A DNA stretch of 64,000 bases from Desulfomicrobium baculatum DSM 4028 (GTDB lineage Bacteria; Desulfobacterota; Desulfovibrionia; Desulfovibrionales; Desulfomicrobiaceae): NCBI RefSeq assembly GCF_000023225.1, contig NC_013173.1, positions 2,854,501 to 2,918,500 of the forward strand, in the 5' to 3' direction. Below the pieces are notes generated by a model. That model was not told where the DNA came from. It saw only the letters and a program-made list of their open reading frames with translations, and made no database searches. A program made the translations under genes and the position numbers. Shown here in pieces: positions 42,196 through 48,855 of this stretch (position 1 is its first letter; every line of letters begins with the position of its first letter).

Positions 42196-42268
42196 GATGA
42201 TTCCTCCGTGTAGTCATGATAACTACAAGTGACTGCACTGACAAGCAGGCCACCGCTCCGCCCACTGA

Positions 42269-42331
42269 GGTGAATAGTGATTGGCAAGGCACGCTGCCTC
42301 TGTCGCTACCTCCGTCGCTGCCTTTCCCGCT
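42269..42331. repeat. Short heptamer leader plus dodecamer repeat array 5
   Basis: A degenerate leader (GGTGAATAGTGATTGG at 42269-42284) is followed by about three dodecamer units (GCCTCTGTCGCT, ACCTCCGTCGCT, GCCTTTCCCGCT) up to the 3' end of mazF. Confidence 0.75.
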
Positions 42332-42665
42332 ATTCCCCCCTCAGCAACGCCTCAAACTTGGCGACAACCTCTTCGAGCACAGACTCGTCCACCGAGGCTA
42401 CGAACTTGACCCCCCGCACCCGCCAATCCAGATTCGTGATCTGATCCGCCAGCGCAACACCCGAGATCAATGGGTTGCCTTCAATCCGGACCTCGAAAGG
42501 GTAGCCCTTGATCTGGCTCGTGATTGGGCAGCACAGCAACAGCCCTGTCCGCCCGTTATACGAAGCGGGCGAGATCACCAGCGCCGGGCGATGGCCCGCC
42601 TGTTCATGTCCGGCCTGGGGGGTGAAATTCATCCATACGGCATGGCCGCGATCGGGGACGTACAT
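42330..42665 (-). CDS. mazF: MazF endoribonuclease toxin
   Basis: A 111-residue MazF protein: YVPDRGHAVWMNFTPQAGHE then RPALVISPASYN, LLCCPITSQIKGYPFEV and VALADQITNLDWR, the normal MazF segments. It cuts mRNA at short sequences. Its start shares one base with the mazE stop, and its 3' end abuts repeat array 5. Confidence 0.94.
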   Translation of the reverse strand: MYVPDRGHAVWMNFTPQAGHEQAGHRPALVISPASYNGRTGLLLCCPITSQIKGYPFEVRIEGNPLISGVALADQITNLDWRVRGVKFVASVDESVLEEVVAKFEALLRGE

Positions 42666-42904
42666 TACAGCAGCTCCTGGCCCACGGGCTCGTCCATGAA
42701 GGCCTCGCCATGGACATTCTCCGGGGTTATCCCGGCCAGCAACTCGCTGAGCGCGTACCTCCCGCGCATGGGTTTGATAACGATCTCGCCCTTTCTAAAT
42801 GAGATATCGACGAGCGAATTCTCGGAAAGACCACAATCCTTGACGATGGAGTTTGGTATTCTGAGGGCCAGACTGTTGCCCCATTTGACGGTTTTGGCTT
42901 CCAT
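42665..42904 (-). CDS. mazE: MazE antitoxin
   Basis: A 79-residue AbrB/MazE protein: EAKTVKWGNSLALRIPNSIV then LSENSLVDISFRKGEIVIKP, followed by an acidic C-terminal toxin-binding tail. The ATG at 42904 has GGAGG upstream; the longer frame is spurious. It makes a mazEF pair with the next gene. Confidence 0.94.
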   Translation of the reverse strand: MEAKTVKWGNSLALRIPNSIVKDCGLSENSLVDISFRKGEIVIKPMRGRYALSELLAGITPENVHGEAFMDEPVGQELL

Positions 42905-43052
42905 ACATACCTCCGAGTTAATGTATCTACATAGTAGACACATCAAACATCTTTGGCAAGCAGGTTCAGAGAAAAGGAAGTGGTGGCCGTGCGGCATAAA
43001 GCGAAAAATCAAGGCACCTGCCTGACCACAGGACCCGAAAAGGATGCGGGAT

Positions 43053-43083
43053 GGTGAATGGTGAATAGTGAATGGATGGGAGG
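43053..43083. repeat. Heptamer leader element (GGTGAAT)2-AGTGAAT
   Basis: Two GGTGAAT units and one AGTGAAT unit followed by GGATGGGAGGG. It closely matches 41354-41385 and precedes dodecamer array 6 by about 50 bp. Confidence 0.75.
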
Positions 43084-43136
43084 GGGATAACGGCGAGGAT
43101 GGGTGGTGGACGGAGGCAGTGAGCTATCTTGAGCAT

Positions 43137-43294
43137 TATCGCTGCCTCTATCGCTGCCTCTGTCGCTGCCTTTGTCGCTGCCTTTGTCGCTGCCTTTGTC
43201 GCTGCCTCTATCGCTGCCTCTGTCGCTGCCTCTGTCGCTGCCTCTGTCGTTGCCACCGTCGTTGCCTCCGCCCCTGCCTTTATCCCTGCCTCCC
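43137..43294. repeat. Dodecamer repeat array 6
   Basis: About thirteen units of the CTGCCTYTRTCG dodecamer in the same orientation as the others, between mazEF and the terminator of the first CTERM gene. Confidence 0.9.
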
Positions 43295-43302
43295 CATGGA
43301 AT

Positions 43303-43327
43303 AAAAAAAGGCGGGATAAACCCGCCT
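43303..43327 (-). terminator. Terminator of the first CTERM-protein gene
   Basis: On the minus strand, AGGCGGG pairs with CCCGCCT across a short loop and is followed by seven T. It lies 27 nt after the stop of the gene at 43354. Confidence 0.92.
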
Positions 43328-43353
43328 GAAGCTTTGAAACCAGTCCTGTCCGA

Positions 43354-43938
43354 TCAGACTATCCGCCGCCTGCGTAATCCGACCAGTCCAATCAGACCGG
43401 AGCCAAGGAGGAGTGCCGCGCCGGGGATTGGAACGGCCCGGGCAGCGAAGACGAGATCATCGAAATCACCGTCCAGCCCATTGAACTCATCATCGAATCC
43501 AAAAAGGTACGTACCCGCTATGATTTTAACAGTATTAATGCTAACATCTTGATTCAAGAGATAGATTTTAACCTGATTAGACCACTTATCGATAGACACA
43601 CTCTCATTATTCGAAACTTGAGGAGTAGTAATTCCTAGCGCAGAAACATCAAGCGAATATTCTATTTCACCAGGTTTACTACTTCTGCTGTGAAAAATTA
43701 CTCCAGCAGAAGCAGAAATAAGCTCTAGTTTATCAGTAGCGTACGTATCTGATCCAATATATTGAAAATTAAATATCCCATCTAATTTCTCATATATAGG
43801 CATAGATTCTACATTTATAAAAAAATCAGAACCATTTTCTAATAGCCTTGTGACTGAATCGTAAGAAACTGCATGCGCTTGACCAGCAAAAAAAAGTATC
43901 ACAATCCAAAACACACAAATTTTCTGCCCGATTTTCAT
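43354..43938 (-). CDS. Secreted VPxPGA-CTERM (PEP-CTERM-like) protein 1
   Basis: A 194-residue exported protein: signal peptide (KICVFWIVILFFAGQAHA), a beta-rich Ser/Asp/Asn-rich body, and a C-terminal sorting signal made of VPIPGAALLLGS, a membrane helix and RRRRIV. Such tripartite signals (PEP-CTERM, VPLPA-CTERM type) are recognised by exosortases in exopolysaccharide producers. The exosortase itself is not in the window. The ATG at 43938 follows AAAGGAG. A sigma-54-type site lies upstream at 44007-44023. Confidence 0.9.
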   Translation of the reverse strand: MKIGQKICVFWIVILFFAGQAHAVSYDSVTRLLENGSDFFINVESMPIYEKLDGIFNFQYIGSDTYATDKLELISASAGVIFHSRSSKPGEIEYSLDVSALGITTPQVSNNESVSIDKWSNQVKIYLLNQDVSINTVKIIAGTYLFGFDDEFNGLDGDFDDLVFAARAVPIPGAALLLGSGLIGLVGLRRRRIV

Positions 43939-44006
43939 TCCCATCTCCTTTGACAAGCGGCATTTGACGCACGCCCACACTGGGACTCGCGACACTCATT
44001 TCCATG

Positions 44007-44023
44007 AGCAATAACCATTCCGC
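44007..44023 (-). promoter_or_regulatory. Sigma-54-type promoter candidate for CTERM gene 1
   Basis: Minus strand GCGGAATGGTTATTGCT. The -24 GG and -12 GC are exactly 10 nt apart, the -12 element is TTGC, and it shares GGAATG with the copy upstream of CTERM gene 3. About 70 nt before the start codon. Confidence 0.6.
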
Positions 44024-44455
44024 AACACCGCCGTGCCGAACAATAGCTATGCTCTGGACTTGAGAGACCCATCCAAAAAAAAATGAGACCAGCTGTACCT
44101 AGCCGGAAAAACACCGTTTAACAGAGTTCCATGTCAAACAGTAGCGAACAGACGCTGGCCGAAAACTGCATTGCTCCAACAGATTCTTGAGACTTGAGAT
44201 ACCCGTAATTCTAGGTCCAATCCGGCAAGACAAAAGGGGTGCATGGTAACTGGCCAGAACAAATGTAATTCATTCTCCAAAAATTCAACTGGACAAACTC
44301 ACAGTCCAACACGGTCAGACTAGAAGCCCATCGAAGCCCCTTACCATCCCCTTCTGAAACCACGCATCTGGATGTGAGCAAAACAGTCCAACAAGAAAAA
44401 TGTTAAGAATCAGAAGGATGGAATTTCCGACTCCTCCTGCGAATGAATGCGAATA

Positions 44456-44472
44456 TCGGCATGCTCTATGCT
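44456..44472 (+). promoter_or_regulatory. Sigma-54-type promoter candidate for CTERM gene 2
   Basis: TCGGCATGCTCTATGCT. GG and GC are 10 nt apart; the -24 part GGCA matches the consensus, the -12 part is ATGC. Weaker than the other three copies. About 100 nt before the start codon. Confidence 0.5.
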
Positions 44473-44570
44473 TTCCTCCATTGTTCACAACTTTCAGCGG
44501 GAAACGTACAATCATTAGGCTGCGCCATGTGCTTGCGGCGATTCAATCAATTCTAAAGGGGGGATTTTTT

Positions 44571-45248
44571 ATGTACCGTAAAATGAATATCCTTTTTATT
44601 GGAGTTGCGCTGCTCTTGTTTACAGCAAGCGCGCAAGCATCGCTCAATTTCAGCTACAACCTTGACCATGGAACTGCCGCCAATGGCGGAGGCGACTGGT
44701 GGCCTTATGCAGAGTTCAACATAAATTTTAGTGATACTTTTCAAGGTGTCACGGAAACTTTTGGATATTGCGCAGAATTTGAAAACACAATATATTATGA
44801 GTCTTATGAATTTGAAGACAGGGAAATTTCAGGAATTGGAGAATACAGAGCTGCTTGGCTTATGGATAAATATGCATTTCGAGATAGCCACTACGAAGGC
44901 TTAAGTAGTTCTGACGGCAACAAAATCACGGCATTACAGGCTTCAGTATGGAGCTTACTAGGAACAACCAATGAGTGGGCTCCAATTAACGCCCCTCAAG
45001 ACATTCTAGATCTTTACACTGTGATGATGGCAGAAGCTACTGATATGGATATGGAACAACTCGAAAGCCTTGGCCTTGACCTAAAATACCAAATCCTCAT
45101 GCCAAACATTCAGTTGCCCGAGAGGACTGAGGGCAATTTCCAAGACCTGATCGTCCGCACCAATGCAGTACCACTCCCCGGCGCGGCCATGCTGCTCGCC
45201 CCGGTACTCCTCGGCCTGGTCGGCATCCGCAGAAAACTCGCCGCATAA
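44571..45248 (+). CDS. Secreted VPxPGA-CTERM (PEP-CTERM-like) protein 2
   Basis: A 225-residue exported protein: signal peptide (ILFIGVALLLFTASAQA), an aromatic- and acid-rich body (NLDHGTAANGGGDWWPYAEF; DKYAFRDSHYEG), and a C-terminal sorting signal VPLPGAAMLLAPVLLGLVG with a short Arg/Lys tail. AAAGGGG lies before the start. The body resembles thioester-domain-like secreted proteins in the WSLLGTTNEW region, but I cannot assign it. Confidence 0.9.
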   Translation: MYRKMNILFIGVALLLFTASAQASLNFSYNLDHGTAANGGGDWWPYAEFNINFSDTFQGVTETFGYCAEFENTIYYESYEFEDREISGIGEYRAAWLMDKYAFRDSHYEGLSSSDGNKITALQASVWSLLGTTNEWAPINAPQDILDLYTVMMAEATDMDMEQLESLGLDLKYQILMPNIQLPERTEGNFQDLIVRTNAVPLPGAAMLLAPVLLGLVGIRRKLAA

Positions 45249-45263
45249 GCGACACCACAGCAC

Positions 45264-45290
45264 AAAAGGCGGAGCCACCCTCCGCCTTTT
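45264..45290 (+). terminator. Terminator after CTERM gene 2
   Basis: AAAAGGCGGA at 45264-45273 pairs perfectly with TCCGCCTTTT at 45281-45290 across a 7-nt loop. The U-run is short but the stem includes it. Confidence 0.8.
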
Positions 45291-45338
45291 CACTACCCCG
45301 TCGCCAGCTATTTGAATTACAACGCCAATCCCAAATTT

Positions 45339-45398
45339 CGCTGCCTCTGTCGTTGCCTCCGTCGCTGCCTTTGTCGTTGCCTCTATCGTTGCCCCCTC
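45339..45398. repeat. Dodecamer repeat array 7
   Basis: About five units (GCTGCCTCTGTC, GTTGCCTCCGTC and variants) lie between CTERM gene 2 and the 3' end of the excalibur-domain gene, in the common orientation. Confidence 0.85.
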
Positions 45399-45401
45399 CC
45401 C

Positions 45402-45668
45402 CTACCAGCACCACTGTTTCTCACAAGGAATACCGTCATTGTCACCGTCCATGGCTGTGCCCGGGCAATTGTCGAGGAAGAATTGCGCTTCCTCACACGA
45501 TGTCATCTGTGAGCAGTGGGTTCTGCCGTCGCATTGGAATTTCTGCGGTGCGGCGGGTGCAGCGGCGGACATTGCGGGCGATGGCTCAGGTGGAAACTCA
45601 CGGTCTTTTAAAAAAAAATGGTATCCGAATATGGCCGTGCAAATGATGAGAAGAATCACGTTTTTCAT
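45402..45668 (-). CDS. Small secreted/anchored protein with excalibur-type calcium-binding motif
   Basis: An 88-residue protein with an N-terminal membrane segment (NVILLIICTAIFGYHFF), a Pro/Ala linker, and a Cys-rich C-terminal domain containing CDGRTHCSQMTSCEEAQFFL and a DGDNDGIPCE loop, the excalibur calcium-binding motif. It would sit outside the membrane. No good ribosome site is seen. Dodecamer arrays flank it on both sides. Confidence 0.82.
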   Translation of the reverse strand: MKNVILLIICTAIFGYHFFLKDREFPPEPSPAMSAAAPAAPQKFQCDGRTHCSQMTSCEEAQFFLDNCPGTAMDGDNDGIPCEKQWCW

Positions 45669-45734
45669 AATATGCTTTCGATAACATCAGTATGCTTCAT
45701 GCATCAAAGCCACACCGTAAAAAATCACCTCGCC

Positions 45735-45830
45735 TCACCTCTATCGCAGCCTCCACCCTTGTCGTTATCACTGCCTCTCCCGGTGCCTCCGTCGCTGCTT
45801 CCGTCACTGCCTTTGTCGTTGCCTTTCACA
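45735..45830. repeat. Dodecamer repeat array 8 (degenerate)
   Basis: About eight diverged units (for example GTCGCTGCTTCC, GTCACTGCCTTT, GTCGTTGCCTTT), the most degenerate copy, between the excalibur gene and the terminator of CTERM gene 3. Confidence 0.75.
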
Positions 45831-45872
45831 GACTCTCCCGCTGCCAATCCAATCTTGCAGGACAAAACGAAT

Positions 45873-45901
45873 AAAAAAAGGGCAGAGAATGTCCCTGCCC
45901 T
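45873..45901 (-). terminator. Terminator of CTERM gene 3
   Basis: On the minus strand AGGGCAG pairs with CTGCCCT and is followed by seven T, 28 nt after the stop of the gene at 45930. Confidence 0.9.
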
Positions 45902-45929
45902 GATTGTGTCTTTCAAGTGTCCGATTGAA

Positions 45930-46559
45930 TCAGACCAATTGCCTACGCCGTATGCCGACCAGTCCCAGAATGGCGGAGCCAAGGAGCAGGGCTGCACCTG
46001 GAATTGGGACGGGCGCGGTAGTGAATGTTGCTCTGACGGTCATGCTGGCCGGGCTTGATGCTGAAAGGGGAACGTCCCCAATCCACTCGGCAGCCTGATT
46101 GAAGGAATCTTTTAAAGAATTGTATCCGCTAGCCCAGGTACCAGTGCTACTAAGTACTCCATAGGAAATGGGGGCAGCGCCATTAACCGACCAGATGGCC
46201 GAGTTACTACTCAGATACTCGCCCACACCGGTCACGGAAAACTGGCCGAGGAATGCCATTGGGCCAGCACCCTGTGCTTCTGTTTTCGGATCATCAATAT
46301 TATAACCGTTAACAACTTCCCACTGCAGGATGTATGTTGTCCCGGCCAAAAGCCCGCTGTAGGTATCACTCAATGGCACCCACCAGTTGGTTTCTTTAGA
46401 CCCAAAGTTCTGAACGAAACCATTCGGACCAATCAATGAAAAGTTGGTAACAAAATTGTCCGATGTAAACGCATAGTTGAGGTCGATAGAAGCCAAAGCC
46501 CCAGAGGACCAGCAAACAAGGACCAGGCTGCAAAGAATCGCGGAAAGATGCTTCTTCAT
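45930..46559 (-). CDS. Secreted VPxPGA-CTERM (PEP-CTERM-like) protein 3
   Basis: A 209-residue exported protein: signal peptide (HLSAILCSLVLVCWSSGALA), a beta-rich, Asn/Ser/Gly-rich body, and the sorting signal VPIPGAALLLGSAILGLVG with RRRQLV. The tail is nearly the same as in protein 1. The ATG at 46559 follows GGAG. A strong sigma-54-type site is about 43 nt upstream. It stands next to the polysaccharide cluster. Confidence 0.9.
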   Translation of the reverse strand: MKKHLSAILCSLVLVCWSSGALASIDLNYAFTSDNFVTNFSLIGPNGFVQNFGSKETNWWVPLSDTYSGLLAGTTYILQWEVVNGYNIDDPKTEAQGAGPMAFLGQFSVTGVGEYLSSNSAIWSVNGAAPISYGVLSSTGTWASGYNSLKDSFNQAAEWIGDVPLSASSPASMTVRATFTTAPVPIPGAALLLGSAILGLVGIRRRQLV

Positions 46560-46601
46560 GGTGTGCTCCAGAATTCCGATATTGTGAGACCCACCCGTCA
46601 A

Positions 46602-46618
46602 AGCAAAAGGCATTCCAA
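46602..46618 (-). promoter_or_regulatory. Sigma-54-type promoter candidate for CTERM gene 3
   Basis: Minus strand TTGGAATGCCTTTTGCT matches the -24/-12 consensus at TTGG, A, G and TTGCT, with exact GG-N10-GC spacing. Transcription would start about 30 nt before the start codon. Confidence 0.7.
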
Positions 46619-46725
46619 AAAAACGTCCAACCACACAAGACTCGGACCGACCAAAGCGAGGCATTAAACCGCCCCCCATACGTCTAGCGAGCAAACTAAC
46701 ATAAAATTCCATCAACCCGATCAAG

Positions 46726-47463
46726 TCAAAAAAATTGCCCAACCTTCCGCAGCGGTTTAGCTATGATCGTCCACGGATAAGGCTTAAGGCCGTTAACGGA
46801 CCAGGCCTTGCGATCCATGGCGTTGGCTTTGAGGCGGTTTTTAAGGCTCGCGTTGCTGGCCCCTCCTGTTCGCATTTTGACCAAGACGTGCGGAATATAG
46901 GAGGTGGTTATCCTGTTTTTGACCAGAAAGCGCAGCATTAGTTCATAGTCCGCTGCCGAACCGAGGTTCAGGTTGAAGAGGCCGAATCGTTCGTACACGC
47001 TTCGGCGAACAAAGAAAGTTGGGTGCGGTGGCATCCAACCCCAGTAGAAGCTGCGTTCATGCATCTGCCCTGCCCTCCAGTGCCGCACCACCTTGGTGGC
47101 ATCAGGAGTCACGTACTGCAAATCCCCATAGCATGAATCCACGGATGGGTCGGTAAAGACATCGGACACGCGCTCAAGGACCTGGTTGTCAGCGTAAAAA
47201 TCGTCGGAATTGAGGATGCCGATAACGTCACCCGTGGCCAGGGCGATACCCTTGTTCATGGCGTCGTAGATGCCGTGGTCGGTTTCGGAGACCACTTTGG
47301 CAACGTGAGGGAAAGAGCGGACTGTTTCCAGGGTGGCATCCTTGGAGCCGCCGTCGATGATGATGTGCTGGGCGGAGGTGGTTTGGGATTGCACGCTGGT
47401 TAGACAGGAGGAGACGAGGGTGGCGCTGTTGTAGGTAGCGGTGATGATGGAAATGTCAGGCAC
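46726..47463 (-). CDS. Family 2 glycosyltransferase
   Basis: A 245-residue GT-A glycosyltransferase: PDISIITATYNSATLVSSCL at the N-terminus, IIIDGGSKDATLE, DHGIYDAMNKGIALATGD and the metal-binding ILNSDDFYAD. GTG at 47463 is chosen, overlapping the upstream stop by 8 nt with GAGATG near it; an ATG at 47514 would overlap by 59 nt. The donor is unknown. Last gene of the leftward polysaccharide cluster. Confidence 0.88.
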   Translation of the reverse strand: MPDISIITATYNSATLVSSCLTSVQSQTTSAQHIIIDGGSKDATLETVRSFPHVAKVVSETDHGIYDAMNKGIALATGDVIGILNSDDFYADNQVLERVSDVFTDPSVDSCYGDLQYVTPDATKVVRHWRAGQMHERSFYWGWMPPHPTFFVRRSVYERFGLFNLNLGSAADYELMLRFLVKNRITTSYIPHVLVKMRTGGASNASLKNRLKANAMDRKAWSVNGLKPYPWTIIAKPLRKVGQFF

Positions 47464-48295
47464 GGAGCATCTCGGCTTTGAGTTCTTTGAATCTTTTGGC
47501 GATCTCTCTTTCATACCGGGTCATGAACAGGCACATGTCCAGCCCTGCCCTGCCGTCCAGAAAACCGCGCTTGAAAACGTACATATAGAGAAAGCGCAGC
47601 AACCAGCGGCACGGCAGATAAGGCCAGATCCGCTCCTTGATAGCCCGGCGGCGCTCCAGCGCATTGCCAAAAAAAGAAGGCTTCAAGCCCGCAGTAGAAC
47701 TCTGCAAAACCGTCTTGACCATTTCACGAGCTTCAAGGTCCGCATAGCGCAAATGCTTTTGCCACAAAAAATCCCTGCCCCGCCTGTCTTCATGATGCAT
47801 TTCACCGCGAAGATAGCCAACCGGACCGTCAACGATCATGTGTTCATGAACGTCCCGCTCTTCGTAACGCGCCATGCCTCGACGAAAAAAACGCAGATTC
47901 CAGGATGGGTAATAGCCGCAATGCCTGATCTCTTGCCCTACCCAAACAAAGTATCGGTTCACATAGTAACCTGCCGTTGTATTGTCGGGGTCGGATGCGA
48001 TGCGGATCAACTCTTCACGGAGCTCGTCAGTGATGGATTCATCGGCATCGAGAATAAAAACCCAGTCGGAAGTAAATGGCAAATTATCCAAGCCCCAATT
48101 TTTTTGGCGGGCATACCCTTCCCATGAATGGAAAACGAATGTTGTCCCGGCTTCCTCGGCGATACGCTGAGTCGAGTCTGTGGAGCCAGAGTCGAGCACG
48201 AACACTTGATCGGCAAAAGTGCAGCTGGTGAGGGCATTGGAAAGATTCTTTTCTTCGTTTTGTGTAAGGATTAAAAAAGAAATATTGGATGCCAC
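47456..48295 (-). CDS. Family 2 glycosyltransferase, WaaE/KdtX-like
   Basis: A 279-residue GT2 protein: SFLILTQNEEKNLSNALTSC, VFVLDSGSTDSTQRI, ARQKNWGLDN and VFILDADESIT. This pattern is that of WaaE-like beta-1,4-glucosyltransferases of LPS core. GTG at 48295 has AAGGA upstream and is 2 nt after the acetyltransferase stop; a longer ATG frame lies wholly in the neighbour and is rejected. Confidence 0.88.
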   Translation of the reverse strand: MASNISFLILTQNEEKNLSNALTSCTFADQVFVLDSGSTDSTQRIAEEAGTTFVFHSWEGYARQKNWGLDNLPFTSDWVFILDADESITDELREELIRIASDPDNTTAGYYVNRYFVWVGQEIRHCGYYPSWNLRFFRRGMARYEERDVHEHMIVDGPVGYLRGEMHHEDRRGRDFLWQKHLRYADLEAREMVKTVLQSSTAGLKPSFFGNALERRRAIKERIWPYLPCRWLLRFLYMYVFKRGFLDGRAGLDMCLFMTRYEREIAKRFKELKAEMLRA

Positions 48296-48297
48296 AG

Positions 48298-48855
48298 TCA
48301 ATCCTTGAAGACACGATTTTTGATAAACTTTGCCGGATTGCCAGCAACGACAGTCCAAGGGGCAACATCCTTTGTGACAACGGCACGAGCGCCAACAATT
48401 GAACCTTGACCAATAGTTATTCCTGGAGAGATAAAAGCATCTGCAGCAACCCAACACCAATCATGAATTGTAATAGTCTTAGTGACAAGAGGATATTTAC
48501 GAGATGTGTAATCATGAGTTGCAGTACATAAAAAAGTATATTGGGAAATAGCCACTTTATTACCAATAATTATTTTTCCTGGATTGTAGCAATTTACACC
48601 GGAAGCAATAGCTGTACGATGTCCAACTTCAAAATTCCATGGAGCCCAGAATTTTGCTGAAGCATGAATTTTACATCCCGAACCAATTTTAGCGCCAAAT
48701 AATCGCAAAAGAAATATTCTCCAACCATTAAAAAGAGGAAAAGAAAATGGTCTAAAAAAAAATATGTAAACAAAATTCCAAATAAGACGTGAAAATTTAT
48801 TTGGAAAATTTAATTTATTTTCATATTTAGGATATAAATATTTATGACTCGTCAT
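48298..48855 (-). CDS. WcaF-like sugar O-acetyltransferase
   Basis: A 185-residue left-handed beta-helix acetyltransferase with hexapeptide repeats (for example IGSGCKIHASAKFWAPW, VGHRTAIASGVNCYN) and the catalytic His in CTATHDYTSRKY. It resembles colanic-acid acetyltransferase WcaF. It would acetylate a sugar of the polymer. The gene is strikingly AT-rich, unlike the two genes after it. Confidence 0.9.
   Translation of the reverse strand: MTSHKYLYPKYENKLNFPNKFSRLIWNFVYIFFFRPFSFPLFNGWRIFLLRLFGAKIGSGCKIHASAKFWAPWNFEVGHRTAIASGVNCYNPGKIIIGNKVAISQYTFLCTATHDYTSRKYPLVTKTITIHDWCWVAADAFISPGITIGQGSIVGARAVVTKDVAPWTVVAGNPAKFIKNRVFKD

Larger units (their letters stand above)
43945..44570. other. Gene-free divergent intergenic region with two sigma-54-type sites
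   Basis: This 0.6 kb between divergent CTERM-protein genes has no supported coding frame. It carries one GG-N10-GC motif for the leftward gene (44007-44023) and one for the rightward gene (44456-44472). The middle holds no feature I recognise. Confidence 0.65.

Noticed and set aside
43939-44570. Cyclic-di-GMP riboswitch upstream of the CTERM genes
   Set aside because: I looked for the conserved GEMM core on both strands and found only loose similarity near 43950-43980, not the paired core elements.
37370-45830. Integron cassette array with attC sites
   Set aside because: The joints lack the palindromic structure and core sites of attC, and no integron integrase is present in the window.
32295-46559. 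Prophage or integrative element
   Set aside because: No integrase, recombinase, transposase, capsid or transfer gene was found, and no repeat of the tRNA 3' end was seen within the window.
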